A stretch of DNA of 64,000 nucleotides from Flavobacterium album (GCF_003096035.1 NZ_CP029186.1:3578001-3642000), one strand, 5' to 3'. Positions 1-8,814 are shown, numbered from the stretch's first letter. The notes: generated by a model from the letters alone, not told the origin. Numbers and translations: made by a program.

Positions 1-774
1 TTTAATATTGCCCGAAGACGCTATAAGCGGTGCACACCCGTCTACTTTACCCGCCAGGGTAAAGTACCTGTATGTAGCAAGATTTACACCGGTAGCGGTC
101 ACAGACCCTTTGGTAATGCTGCTGTACCCGCCAAGAACAGATACGAAGTCTACCACAGAGGTCAGTTCCTCCCACCTGGCAGTAGCGCTGTTAAAACCTG
201 CAACTACTACGTTGTTGATATCGTTTCCGGTAATTGAGGCTACATCGCTTGACTCCCTCCATGTTAAAGATACGGTTGCCGATGATGCCGTTCCCTTTAT
301 ATCCCAGTATTCTGTAGCAGAAATAGAAGTAAGCGTAGTTTCTAATACGGCGCTTACAGCAGCGGGATTTGCAAGGTAATATGCTGCATCTGTAGCTGTT
401 GCGGTGCCTGAAGCGATTTTCACCGGCGCATAAAAGCCTCCATCGCCTAACGGATACAAAAACGGGTCGCTGCCATTATACGAAGCATATCCGTTTATAT
501 AATGACTGTCCGAAGCGCCGTTTGCAGTTACGCCCGATTCAAAAAGGAGCTTGCCGTAAGCAGTAGTGTTTTTAAATGTAGCTGTTGCGGCAGGAGCATT
601 CCCAAAATTATAAGATCCGGCAGCAACATACATTGACACTCCTGAAGCAACATATATGCTTCCATTATTTTGCACCTGGGCATTTGCATTGATGTATGCA
701 AAAAAAACCAGCATCAGCATACAAGAACCGGAGTATAACCTTTTTTCCTTTTTTAAAGTAAATCTTTTTAACAT
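1..774 (-). CDS. T9SS-exported surface protein, N-terminal part (C-terminus beyond window)
   Basis: The reading frame is open from an ATG at 774 to the window edge (258 codons, no stop), so only the N-terminus is present. It begins with a long basic signal peptide ending near INANAQ, then a Gly/Ser/Thr/Ala-rich beta region with the phrases QNNGSIYV, GSYNFG, HYINGY and EYWDIKG. These align one for one with the 798-residue protein at 32284-34680 (QNNASLYI, GTYNFG, HFINGY, EYWKLSG, and ASSGNIK where the window stops). The two are therefore paralogues, and this one probably also ends in a type A T9SS sorting domain, which cannot be seen here. A small membrane-anchor protein lies immediately upstream on the same strand (784-993), as it does for the paralogue. 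Function is unknown; a cell-surface or matrix role is inferred. Confidence 0.75.
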   Translation of the reverse strand, partial: MLKRFTLKKEKRLYSGSCMLMLVFFAYINANAQVQNNGSIYVASGVSMYVAAGSYNFGNAPAATATFKNTTAYGKLLFESGVTANGASDSHYINGYASYNGSDPFLYPLGDGGFYAPVKIASGTATATDAAYYLANPAAVSAVLETTLTSISATEYWDIKGTASSATVSLTWRESSDVASITGNDINNVVVAGFNSATARWEELTSVVDFVSVLGGYSSITKGSVTATGVNLATYRYFTLAGKVDGCAPLIASSGNIK

Positions 775-783
775 AATTTGATT

Positions 784-993
784 TTACAGGTTAACTTTTT
801 TCTGCAGTAAGCCTTTTCTTTTAATAAAATAATAGGCCAGTAAAAGCCCAAGTAATGCTAAGTATACCTGGTAATGGTTTATAGGCACCTCATCCGGCGG
901 CGGATCCGGCCCTTCCTCGTCATCCTGCGCAAACACTGCCAGCGGCAATGCAAACACAATAAAGCAATACACTTTAATTGTAAGTAACTTCAT
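784..993 (-). CDS. Small PID-CTERM-like sorting-signal protein
   Basis: A 69-residue protein. I start it at MKLLTIK (993), which gives a clean signal peptide (cleavage near VFAQ); the open frame extends further upstream but is not signal-like. After the signal come an acidic/proline linker (DDEEGPDPPPDE), a PIN motif, one hydrophobic segment (about residues 45-60) and a basic tail (KRKGLLQKK). This signal-linker-PI[DN]-membrane-basic layout matches what I recall as the PID-CTERM sorting-signal class of small Flavobacteriia proteins; the assignment is by eye. It sits 9 bp upstream of the secreted protein at 1-774. The second copy of the module is at 34729-34980. The role is unknown. Confidence 0.6.
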   Translation of the reverse strand: MKLLTIKVYCFIVFALPLAVFAQDDEEGPDPPPDEVPINHYQVYLALLGLLLAYYFIKRKGLLQKKVNL

Positions 994-1159
994 ATCGAAA
1001 AAATTTAATATTAATAGGGGTTGTAATTTTCGTAATACCAGAAGTGCAGTATTAAACAGGCAACTTCTTATACATAGCGAAATTATAACCGGTGTGAAGA
1101 ACTTTATATTTAAAAATTGATGCTGCTGTTTAAAAATCAACAAAACATTTTAACATTAG

Positions 1160-1192
1160 AAAAAAGGGGGCTTTCGATTTGAAATCCCCCAT
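1160..1192 (-). terminator. Rho-independent terminator after the REC-AraC gene
   Basis: Read on the minus strand, a G5 run (1186-1190) pairs with a C5 run (1166-1170). The inner TTC/GAA also pairs, and a T6 tract follows (1160-1165). It begins a few bases past the stop codon at 1196 and separates the regulator from the small protein gene downstream. Confidence 0.75.
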
Positions 1193-1195
1193 TTT

Positions 1196-1951
1196 CTATG
1201 TTGTCTTGCTTTTTATCCAGTATTGTTTTCTGTAGGCCTCAGGGCTGAGGCCGGTAAACTTTTTAAATGTTGCGCAAAAATTGGACGGGCTGTAAAAACC
1301 CATATCTGCTGCCACTGCAGAAACAGGGAGGTCTGTGGCTTCAAGAAGCAGTTTTGATTTTTCGATTTTCCTGTTGAGTATATAACTATAAGGAGTTGTA
1401 CCCATAAATTGCGAAAACATTCTGATCATATGGTGTTTTTTCCACTTTGTAAGCGGCACGAGGGTGTCAATATCTATTTTCTCGGAAATATGATCGTCTA
1501 TGTACCGTACCACATCTTTTATACGCAATGGGGCATCCTGGTTAGTAGTGTCTTTAGCCCTTGTTACATCGATATTTTTATATCTGTAATTATTTAAAAC
1601 CACAGCAACATTAGTTTTAATATCGGCAGCTTTAAAAGGCTTTATTATGATACCATGGGGCCTGGTTTCCTTTATTCGCTCGATAGTTAATTTGTCACTA
1701 TACGATGTAATAAATATATATGGAAAATTATCCTTTACTAAAAGATCGAGGGCAAGGTCTATTCCATCTTTACTTCTGCCTAAGTTTATATCCATTAACA
1801 CCAAGCTGGGCTTTTGAGACTGAATTACCTTGAGGGCATCTTCCACATTAGTGCTATGTTGTATCAATTTATAGCCTTCATCCAATAATATTTCCTGTAA
1901 GTATCTGGCTACAACATAGTCGTCTTCAACAATCAATATTTTCACACACAT
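1196..1951 (-). CDS. Response regulator, REC plus AraC-type HTH
   Basis: A 251-residue protein. Residues 4-120 form a receiver domain: acidic pocket EDD near the N-terminus, phospho-acceptor Asp in LVLMDINL (about residue 54), and the conserved Lys in IKPFK. Residues 150-245 form an AraC/XylS double helix-turn-helix (ADMGFYSPSNFCATFKKFTG is its second half). It lies 123 bp downstream of the propeller sensor kinase at 2075-5062 on the same strand, so the two very likely form one two-component system. The layout and length equal the regulator at 25258-26013, a paralogue. This is a split version of the hybrid two-component systems common in Bacteroidota. The target genes are unknown; the secreted-protein module just downstream is the obvious candidate. 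Confidence 0.88.
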   Translation of the reverse strand: MCVKILIVEDDYVVARYLQEILLDEGYKLIQHSTNVEDALKVIQSQKPSLVLMDINLGRSKDGIDLALDLLVKDNFPYIFITSYSDKLTIERIKETRPHGIIIKPFKAADIKTNVAVVLNNYRYKNIDVTRAKDTTNQDAPLRIKDVVRYIDDHISEKIDIDTLVPLTKWKKHHMIRMFSQFMGTTPYSYILNRKIEKSKLLLEATDLPVSAVAADMGFYSPSNFCATFKKFTGLSPEAYRKQYWIKSKTT

Positions 1952-2074
1952 TTACTTGTTTTTTTTCTTTATTTGACAAAAAATTAACTATATATTAAAA
2001 GGTAATTTCCTACAAATCTAAAATAAAGTAAATACTACATGTATGATTTATTGATACTAATATCTAATAATTGA

Positions 2075-5062
2075 CTAAATTGTTGCTGCGGCCGGCAATG
2101 ATATAGTGTACTTTACACCATTGCTTGTATCGATTTCTAAAGTTGCATGGAGCTGCAGGGCCAATAACCGGATAAGCTCGATTCCAAATGATTTTTCCGA
2201 AATTTTTTCCATATCAAATCCCGGCCCGTTATCTTTAATCATTATTATATAGGCATCATTGCTTTTTGCTATATTTATCGTTATCTCCAGTGCATCGTTA
2301 TCTAGCTTTGCGTACTTGCATGAATTATTAATTATTTCGCATATTATAAGCCCTAAAGGTATAGCGGTCTGTATATCGAATGTAAAGTTTATATTTTCAA
2401 ACAAAACCCTGATTTCGGATGAATCTATCTGGTACAAATCAATTATAGATGGTACCAGATTATTTAAATATTGACTAAAATCTACATGCTCTGAATTTTC
2501 AAAGTCATAAAGATTCTGATGAATTAGCGCCATTGATATAATACGGCTTTCGTTTTGTGTAATAAATGGATGATGGGCAGGGTATCCAAGTTTCCTGGAT
2601 TGTATATGCAACAAGCTTATTATTAACAGAAGATTATTTTTCACCCTGTGATGAATTTCTCTCAACAGTATTTCTTTCTCACTTAAGGATTTAGACAGCA
2701 ATGCCTTGGAAATTTCCAGTTGCTTAATTGCATTGTTTAATTCTAAGGTTTTTTCGGCAACTTTTTGTTTTAAAAACTTTTCGCGTTTTATATTTAAATA
2801 GGTACCAAACCGAAAAGCATAATAGACTGTTATTGATAGAATTGCACCAATAATTGCCCAAAAGAAGATTGTTTCGTAATACCTTTTTTCAAAATTAACA
2901 GTAAAAGTCCTTACTACACTCTGTGTAGTTCCGTGTGTAGTAATCCTTATGCTTACCTTATCTTTCCCCCCTGCTTTTCTTGCAAAGCTAAATTTATTGC
3001 CTGTTACCTTCTTCCAGGATCCATCACTATGCAGTTTATACTCTATACTCAGGTTTTCTCTGTTAAAATAGTAAGCATAGGCAAAAGACACTTCAATAAT
3101 GGATTTATCTTTGCTAATACTATAGCTTTCGGGATTTGGATTAACAACTTCTCCATCGGCTAAAATTTTATCAATCACAATATCCCCTGTAAAAGCCTGC
3201 CTCTTTACCTTTGAAGGGTCATACCATAAAAAACCCTGCATTGTTGGGAATCCTATTATATTACCGTCATTTACCGATGGATGTGTGCATCCCCCATTAA
3301 ATTCGTTTGTCACAAGCCCCTCCTGTATTGTAAACCTATAGAAATCTACTGCTTTACCTTGTAAGGTATTTTCAACTATTGAAGCCCTGTTTGCGAGCAA
3401 CAAGCCCTCGTTGGTACTTATCCACATATTGTCGAATTTATCGGTCTCTACAGTATGTGCTGTAGTGATAGCGCGATTACGGTCGTTAACCTTATAATCT
3501 ATCCCCGATGATACTAAATATAGTCCCTGCCCATAACAGCATACCCAGTAACTGCCAGAACTGTTTTTAACAATATTCCGCGCATAAACATTCTCAAGGC
3601 CTTCTATTTTTAAAACCTCCCTTGAAAATGGTTTATAAGCGTATACGCCATTTTCTGTACAAATTAAAATTTTATCATACCATGAAAATAAATTTGTGAT
3701 CTTTGTATTCTTTAGAGCTTTTGCCAAAAAAAACTCCTTAAACACCCTGCTATTTTGTTTGTATATTACAGGTTGCTCAGGATTGCGGGTTGCAATCCAC
3801 AATATGTCCTTATGCCAACAGTAACCCAGGTATTCACCCTTATTCTTAAATTCTTTTTCCAGAAGCGGCTTTGATAAAGTATTGATATCGAATAAAACTT
3901 TATTGCTTGCCTGTATATAAAAAGTGTGATTGTAATTAAGCAGAAAACCATGGTTACGTTCTGATACAGCCCTGTCATATACTACTTTGTCATCTTTCAG
4001 GTTATATCGCCATCCTGTAGCGCTGTATATGGTGTTTTCACCGATTTTAGCTATCGAATAATTAATGTTATTCTTATGTAGTTCAAATTGCAAAGACCTG
4101 AAAAAACTATGTTTTACCTGTAATATACCTTTAGTTGCGCTTGTAATAAAGTATATGCTACGGTTTTTATCATGGTATATGGCGGCAACATCATTTACTC
4201 CGATATTTACTAAAAACTTTGCTGTTAACTGATTGCCGGTATATTCAATTATATATAAAATGCGATTATGCAGAAGATATGCAGTGTCATCATTACCAAC
4301 AATTATCCTGTTCGTTTCACTATCACTTATATCTGATTGCTCAAAAAAAGACTGTATCACCTTGTCAGTTTTTATCGGCCTGTCTTTTACTATAGAATTT
4401 AGGCGAACTTCATAAACCATTCCATTTTCTGACACAAATATTTTATTACCTGCTTTAAATAATAACTCAGTATTTTTTAGCCGAAGTGTTTTTATTAAAC
4501 TGAAATTATTGAGATCGAAAATCTTCAATCGATTTGCATATCTTATATATAGATAATGATAGGCTATAAAAAAATTAATAAAGTTATTGTTCGGATATCT
4601 TTCTGGCTCTGAAATATTTGCGCAATCATTTTCGATTTCTTTTTTGAACTTACCATTAGTCAAAATCCATTTTGTACTGCGATCATGAACGACACTTTCA
4701 TCCTGTAGTTTTAAATCAAACCTGCTTATATTACCAGTTTTAATTATATACCACTTCTTCGCCGGAGACGTTTGAAAAAGAATATCACCTGTAAAAACAT
4801 TTTTTTCCAATATCACGATCCTGTTATTTTCAATATCAGGAAACCATTCATTTCTTATTTTAATAAGCTTTAATCCATCATACCTGTACAATCCCATTTC
4901 TGTGGCAATCCATAAAAAGCCGTCGGCATCCTGAACACAGCCACGTATGGAAACTAAAGGATTTACAGAATCGTTTATCCATCTGACATTTGTGTTAATC
5001 CGGGCATTCTGAGCATTGCACACGAAAGCAAATAATAGCAATAAAGGGGGAAAAAATTTCAT
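2075..5062 (-). CDS. Two-component sensor histidine kinase with beta-propeller and Y_Y_Y sensor
   Basis: A 995-residue protein with a signal peptide (MKFFPPLLLLFAFVCNAQ). A long periplasmic part follows, made of propeller repeats (DADGFLWIATEMGLYRYDG and later NMWISTNEGLLLA types) to about residue 630, then a Y_Y_Y-like beta domain near 640-720. There is one membrane segment near 730-750 and a short coiled coil. The kinase core is of the HisKA_2 type: the phospho-accepting His lies in REIHHRVKNNL (about residue 805), followed by an HATPase domain with N box (CEIINNSCKYA) and G box (DNGPGFD). There is no fused receiver; the partner regulator is the next gene (1196-1951). The ligand is unknown; propeller kinases of this class usually sense periplasmic signals such as glycans. 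Confidence 0.9.
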   Translation of the reverse strand: MKFFPPLLLLFAFVCNAQNARINTNVRWINDSVNPLVSIRGCVQDADGFLWIATEMGLYRYDGLKLIKIRNEWFPDIENNRIVILEKNVFTGDILFQTSPAKKWYIIKTGNISRFDLKLQDESVVHDRSTKWILTNGKFKKEIENDCANISEPERYPNNNFINFFIAYHYLYIRYANRLKIFDLNNFSLIKTLRLKNTELLFKAGNKIFVSENGMVYEVRLNSIVKDRPIKTDKVIQSFFEQSDISDSETNRIIVGNDDTAYLLHNRILYIIEYTGNQLTAKFLVNIGVNDVAAIYHDKNRSIYFITSATKGILQVKHSFFRSLQFELHKNNINYSIAKIGENTIYSATGWRYNLKDDKVVYDRAVSERNHGFLLNYNHTFYIQASNKVLFDINTLSKPLLEKEFKNKGEYLGYCWHKDILWIATRNPEQPVIYKQNSRVFKEFFLAKALKNTKITNLFSWYDKILICTENGVYAYKPFSREVLKIEGLENVYARNIVKNSSGSYWVCCYGQGLYLVSSGIDYKVNDRNRAITTAHTVETDKFDNMWISTNEGLLLANRASIVENTLQGKAVDFYRFTIQEGLVTNEFNGGCTHPSVNDGNIIGFPTMQGFLWYDPSKVKRQAFTGDIVIDKILADGEVVNPNPESYSISKDKSIIEVSFAYAYYFNRENLSIEYKLHSDGSWKKVTGNKFSFARKAGGKDKVSIRITTHGTTQSVVRTFTVNFEKRYYETIFFWAIIGAILSITVYYAFRFGTYLNIKREKFLKQKVAEKTLELNNAIKQLEISKALLSKSLSEKEILLREIHHRVKNNLLLIISLLHIQSRKLGYPAHHPFITQNESRIISMALIHQNLYDFENSEHVDFSQYLNNLVPSIIDLYQIDSSEIRVLFENINFTFDIQTAIPLGLIICEIINNSCKYAKLDNDALEITINIAKSNDAYIIMIKDNGPGFDMEKISEKSFGIELIRLLALQLHATLEIDTSNGVKYTISLPAAATI

Positions 5063-5621
5063 ACTGGAGAAACAGTTTAATAATGTGAATTAAATTTACC
5101 TGCTTGTACTTTTATGACTTACAAAAAGATTAAAGTAAATGAAAATTATAAAAATTGATTATTACACCATTTAATAAACTGCTGAATGCATTAGTTCTGA
5201 ATTATATTGAAATCCACATATAGTTGTTTTTACATTGGCCTGTATATTAAATAATAAACCTCTGTAAACAATGTTAATCTATTAGCTGGTTATTTCTTTG
5301 GATTCTAATACTTAATAAGGTAACGCAGCCCTGCCAAAAATTTATATTGGCATTATTCCTGAAACGAGATAGGTCTTAAAATTAAAAAAAATAAACCCGG
5401 AAAAGATTATTGTTATAAATTAATCGTTCACTTATATTCTTAAGATCCGGAATTACGAACAGATTTAGAGATGAGAGTTCTATCTGAGCGTTCAGAATAA
5501 TCATACCTTGCCCGAATTTTATCCCTATATATTTTGATAAGACGCTATTGATCTAAACCTGGATTGCTGAATTAGGATTATTCACTGTAAGTCCACTAAG
5601 ACGGTTAAAACATTCTTACTG

Positions 5622-5762
5622 TTATACTGCGGCTTGAAGCCTTACTTCCTTCCCTTCTACAAGTAAAGCTGTTTCTCCTGCTTTTAATTTATGGCAGTAT
5701 ATGGGAATAACAACACTACAGGATATGGTTAGCTGCCGATGCAGGTAGTCCAAAAATTCCAT
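5622..5762 (-). CDS. Doubtful 46-aa ORF
   Basis: An ATG at 5762 opens 46 codons ending at TAA (5622-5624); the peptide begins MEFLDYLHRQ and ends GKEVRLQAAV. The amphipathic, charged composition looks more protein-like than the surrounding AT-rich DNA. I see no ribosome-binding site and recognise no family. It may be a gene remnant or chance. Confidence 0.2.
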   Translation of the reverse strand: MEFLDYLHRQLTISCSVVIPIYCHKLKAGETALLVEGKEVRLQAAV

Positions 5763-5820
5763 CGTATACTTAATTTATATAAAATTATTCCGTTAAATAA
5801 TTATTAAATACATGTTAAAT

Positions 5821-5877
5821 CTTAAGCATAACTTAAGAATAATTGTAGCCATCCTGAAACTAGCTTAAGTAAATTTG
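5821..5877 (+). promoter_or_regulatory. CTTAAG direct-repeat promoter of the 5891 operon
   Basis: CTTAAG occurs at 5821-5826 and again at 5832-5837, an 11-bp pitch, with a third copy at 5864-5869. A perfect Bacteroidota -7 element TAAATTTG follows at 5870-5877, 13 bp before the start codon, so the leader is very short. An 11-bp direct repeat upstream of the core promoter is the classical geometry of OmpR/PhoB-type activators. The promoter of the OmpR-type regulator at 10846-11523 carries the same arrangement, including AGCC and TGAA at similar distances. Binding is inferred, not shown. Confidence 0.65.
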
Positions 5878-5890
5878 AAACAAAAAAACG

Positions 5891-6412
5891 ATGGATAAAA
5901 TACTAATCCTTTGGAGCGCAATACTGCTACAAATATCAGTGTACGGGCAGCAAAAAAATGTTTTTGATATCGCAAGAAACGGAACCTTAAAAGAGATTGA
6001 AAACAGTTTCATTAATGATCCTGATACTATTAATACAATCGATCCAAACGGTTTCACCCCTCTCATTTTAGCATGCTATCATGGCAATAAGGACGTTGCC
6101 TTATTTATTGCGCAAAAAGCTAAAGATATCAACTACAAATCTGCAATGGGCACAGCCCTCATGGCAGCAGTAGTTAAAGGTGATGCAGAAATAGTAAAGG
6201 AACTGATAAACCTAAAAGCAAATACCGACAGTTGTGATGCTAACGGCAAAACAGCATTGATCTATGCCGTTTTCTTCAATAAGAATGAAATTGCAAAAAT
6301 GCTTATACAAGCCGGAGCAAACACATCAATTAAAGGTAATGACAACAAGACTGCCTATGATTTCGCATTAAACAATAAAAATACAGAACTTATAATACTC
6401 TTAGACAAATGA
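5891..6412 (+). CDS. Exported ankyrin-repeat protein
   Basis: A 173-residue protein. An N-terminal hydrophobic signal (cleavage near SVYGQ) is followed by about four ankyrin repeats (GFTPLILACYHGNKDVALFI, then GTALMAAVVKGDAEIVKELI, GKTALIYAVFFNKNEIAKML, and a C-terminal half repeat). The export signal puts it in the periplasm, unlike the ankyrin protein at 50821-51309. It is the first gene of the operon and overlaps the next one by 4 bp (ATGA), which implies translational coupling. Ankyrin repeats bind protein partners; here the partner may be a product of the same operon. It is likely controlled by the CTTAAG promoter just upstream. Confidence 0.82.
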   Translation: MDKILILWSAILLQISVYGQQKNVFDIARNGTLKEIENSFINDPDTINTIDPNGFTPLILACYHGNKDVALFIAQKAKDINYKSAMGTALMAAVVKGDAEIVKELINLKANTDSCDANGKTALIYAVFFNKNEIAKMLIQAGANTSIKGNDNKTAYDFALNNKNTELIILLDK

Positions 6413-7185
6413 AGACAAAAGCCCCGCTTATCCTATTATTGCTTTGTGCTGTTATAAGCACAGCCTATTCGCAGAAAGAAACGCCACTAACTTCCCTCGG
6501 CGGCTCAATGAGCATAAAGCTACGGATGGAACAAATGCCCTACCCCCTGCTAACTTTAACCTTAACGGGGCCTGCTACCAAATGGTTTTCCGTTGGCTTT
6601 CACGCTACAACAATGGCATCTAACACCGACTGTGTGGTATATTCCACGTCATTCACCGACCGAAAGCTGCCCGGAGGCCACAACGCCCCTGTTACAGATG
6701 CCGTGAACGACTGGACGGTTGTAAGCAATACCGTAGCGGGCACCGTACGCACTATCGTAGCGACAAGGCCGCTAAGCACAGGAGATTCAAACGATTATAC
6801 TTTTTTGTATTCTGCTGCGTCTATAAATATAATCTGGGCTTATGCCAGCACCAACACCACAACTGTTACCAATCACGGCAATAATTATGGAACTGCCAAC
6901 CTTGCGTTTTCAACCGTTTTAGGTAACGATGAATTCACTGACCCGCTAAAAGATGTTTTTGTTTATCCGGTACCGGCAAATGGTAAACTGTTCGTATCCA
7001 ATAAAGCAGCCCTGCCAATTGACACCATTACCATTTACAATACCGCCGCACAGGTAGTAACATCGCTGTCTCCCGGCAATCCTAATGACCTGTCGATTGA
7101 TATATCTTCTTTAGCAGCGGGCGTTTATTTTGTAGAAATTGTATCCGGTAAGGAAAGTACAGTCAAAAAAATACAAGTCAATTAA
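6409..7185 (+). CDS. DOMON-like secreted protein with T9SS type A sorting domain
   Basis: A 258-residue protein. The signal peptide ends near TAYSQ. Residues ~25-175 look like a DOMON beta-sandwich: WFSVGFHATTM near the start, then a INIIWAYA strand, an NHG motif and GTANL. DOMON domains bind haem b or sugar, with Met and His ligands in the haem-binding types; candidate Met and His residues are present, but I cannot prove haem binding. Residues ~185-258 are a T9SS type A sorting domain (VFVYPVPANGKLFVS, ITIYNTAAQVV, LAAGVYFVEI, KKIQVN), so the protein is sent across the outer membrane and probably anchored there. Its neighbours include a haem c lipoprotein and YceI, consistent with redox chemistry at the cell surface. 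Confidence 0.75.
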   Translation: MKTKAPLILLLLCAVISTAYSQKETPLTSLGGSMSIKLRMEQMPYPLLTLTLTGPATKWFSVGFHATTMASNTDCVVYSTSFTDRKLPGGHNAPVTDAVNDWTVVSNTVAGTVRTIVATRPLSTGDSNDYTFLYSAASINIIWAYASTNTTTVTNHGNNYGTANLAFSTVLGNDEFTDPLKDVFVYPVPANGKLFVSNKAALPIDTITIYNTAAQVVTSLSPGNPNDLSIDISSLAAGVYFVEIVSGKESTVKKIQVN

Positions 7186-7192
7186 AGTTTTT

Positions 7193-7588
7193 ATGAAAAA
7201 ACGAACAATTAAAATAGTTATGATGGTACTACTATTTGGATCATTATCTGTTGTTATCGGATACTATTACCTGATGACAGGCGGCGGAAGGGATCTTGCT
7301 ACCGAAAATGCAGAATATAGTGTCGCTTCAAAGAACATAGTTACAGAATTTGAATCTAACAGCACCACAGCTACAAAAAAATACATAGACAAAGCTATTG
7401 AAGTTGAAGGTGTTGTAACAGAAGTAAAAGACTCTGTCGTAATCTTAGATAAGACAGTGATCTGCAAAATGCAGCAAAAAGAGGGTAACCTGTCATTAGG
7501 GGCTCCTGTAAAAATTAAAGGCCGGTGTATCGGTTTTGATGATCTGATGGAAGAACTACAGTTGGATCAATGCTCTGTAATTAAATAA
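7193..7588 (+). CDS. tRNA_anti-like OB-fold protein, membrane anchored
   Basis: A 131-residue protein. The start at 7193 (MKKRTIKIV) follows the previous stop by 7 bp and gives a basic N-terminus with one membrane segment (residues ~8-25). After a short stalk (ATENAEYSVASKNIV), residues ~50-131 have the OB-fold pattern of the tRNA_anti-like family: YIDKAIEVEGVV, VVILDKTVICKM, GAPVKIKGRCIGF, and a closing LDQCSVIK. In Bacteroidota such proteins are often small exported partners, not tRNA binders. Two Cys residues in the OB fold could pair. It is the third gene of the operon. The function is unknown. Confidence 0.72.
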   Translation: MKKRTIKIVMMVLLFGSLSVVIGYYYLMTGGGRDLATENAEYSVASKNIVTEFESNSTTATKKYIDKAIEVEGVVTEVKDSVVILDKTVICKMQQKEGNLSLGAPVKIKGRCIGFDDLMEELQLDQCSVIK

Positions 7589-7596
7589 CGATAAAC

Positions 7597-8457
7597 ATGA
7601 AATCAAAAATTTGGATTACAGCGGTACTTATTGTTACCGCCTGTACCCTTGCAAGCGCCCAGGACGATTTGTTAAAGGAACTGGACAGTGTACCTGCCCA
7701 AAAAGAAATCGAGACAGCAGCCTTTAAAGGATTACAAATATGCACTATGCAGTCGACAAAAATGGCCGCTAAAAATGAGTTTTATTTTGTGGTATCCCAC
7801 AGGTTTGGCGATCTTACCAATGGGCTGGACAACTTTTTCGGGCTGGACAATGCCTATACCAAACTGGGAGGTATTTATGGAGTAACCGATTGGTTTTCTG
7901 TGGGGCTGTCGCGCCAGACATATAATAAAACCTTCGAGCTTACCGCAAAGTATAAACTGGCAAGCCAGGAAGTTAATGGGTTCCCTGTAACGATCGTGGG
8001 CTATAATACAATGGACATAAATACCAAGCTTAGTACCGATACATACCCGGGGCTAAAAGGGGTAAACCGTTTTGGATTTACAACGCAGCTCCCTGTTTCC
8101 AGAAAATTTTCAAATTCATTTTCCGCAGAGATAAATCCAATCTATGTACATAAAAATTTTTATGACCCTGCTACAGAGAAAAAAGACCAGTTTTTAATTG
8201 GTACAGGAGCGCGCTATAAATTAACGAAGAGGCTCAGTATAAATTTAGAGTATAGCGCCAGGCTTGGCGCCCCTGAAACAGCTGTTTACCACAACCCCTT
8301 ATCGGCAGGGCTTGATATAGAAACAGGCGGGCACGTATTCCAGTTGGTATTCTCTAACAGCCAGGCCATGAATGATGTAGCTTACTTTACTAACGGAATT
8401 GGCCAGTGGAATGGCGGCGGTATTTATTTTGGTTTTAACATGTATAGAGTTTTTTAA
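7597..8457 (+). CDS. DUF5777-type outer-membrane beta-barrel protein
   Basis: A 286-residue protein with a signal peptide ending at ASAQ. The rest alternates amphipathic strands with aromatic ends and polar turns, as in an outer-membrane barrel, and closes with the aromatic terminus FGFNMYRVF. The phrase HRFGDLTNGLDNFFGLDNA is typical of DUF5777 proteins. These barrels commonly sit beside c-type cytochrome and YceI genes in Bacteroidota. It starts 8 bp after the OB-fold gene and 2 bp before the haem lipoprotein. The substrate is unknown; it may be the outer-membrane port or scaffold for the operon's redox proteins. Confidence 0.78.
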   Translation: MKSKIWITAVLIVTACTLASAQDDLLKELDSVPAQKEIETAAFKGLQICTMQSTKMAAKNEFYFVVSHRFGDLTNGLDNFFGLDNAYTKLGGIYGVTDWFSVGLSRQTYNKTFELTAKYKLASQEVNGFPVTIVGYNTMDINTKLSTDTYPGLKGVNRFGFTTQLPVSRKFSNSFSAEINPIYVHKNFYDPATEKKDQFLIGTGARYKLTKRLSINLEYSARLGAPETAVYHNPLSAGLDIETGGHVFQLVFSNSQAMNDVAYFTNGIGQWNGGGIYFGFNMYRVF

Positions 8458-8459
8458 TC

Positions 8460-8810
8460 ATGAAAACAGTAAAAATTATTTTAGCTATAGCAGGTGGCGT
8501 TGCAGCAATAGCCGCCTGTACATCCAACACTTACGAAGAAGTATCGGCGCCGGTATCGGCAAACCCCACTTATCAGGCAGACGTAAAAAATATTATTAAC
8601 GCTAACTGTGTTAGCTGCCATAGTGAAAGCTTTGGGCAAACCCCTTATTTAGAGACGTATGACCAGGTAAAGAATGCAGTGCTGAGCAATGGCTTATTAG
8701 ATGAGATAGCAGCCCCTTCCGGCGAAGGAATGCCGGAGGCGCAACGTCTGCCGCAAAGTCAGATAGACGCAATTAACCTATGGGCCGCAAACGGATTTTT
8801 AAATCAATAA
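8460..8810 (+). CDS. c-type haem lipoprotein (small cytochrome)
   Basis: A 116-residue protein. The signal has a lipobox-like end (GGVAAIAAC), so it is probably a lipoprotein with Cys20 as the lipid anchor. A single haem c attachment motif, CVSCH, lies near residue 51 after the strand NIINANC. A Met in GEGMPEAQRLP is the likely sixth ligand, and a C-terminal helix (IDAINLWAANG) is typical of cytochrome-c-like domains. It probably transfers electrons in the periplasm or at the outer membrane. It sits between the DUF5777 barrel and YceI. No haem biogenesis genes are in the window. Confidence 0.85.
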   Translation: MKTVKIILAIAGGVAAIAACTSNTYEEVSAPVSANPTYQADVKNIINANCVSCHSESFGQTPYLETYDQVKNAVLSNGLLDEIAAPSGEGMPEAQRLPQSQIDAINLWAANGFLNQ

Positions 8811-8814
8811 GAGT

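Larger units (their letters stand above)
5063..5890. other. 828-bp AT-rich intergenic region
   Basis: It separates the divergent propeller-kinase gene and the six-gene plus-strand operon. It is mostly AT-rich with no long open frame. It holds one doubtful 46-codon minus-strand ORF (5622-5762), an isolated CTTAAG at 5449-5454, and the CTTAAG-repeat promoter at its right end (5821-5877). No RNA gene was recognised. Confidence 0.6.
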
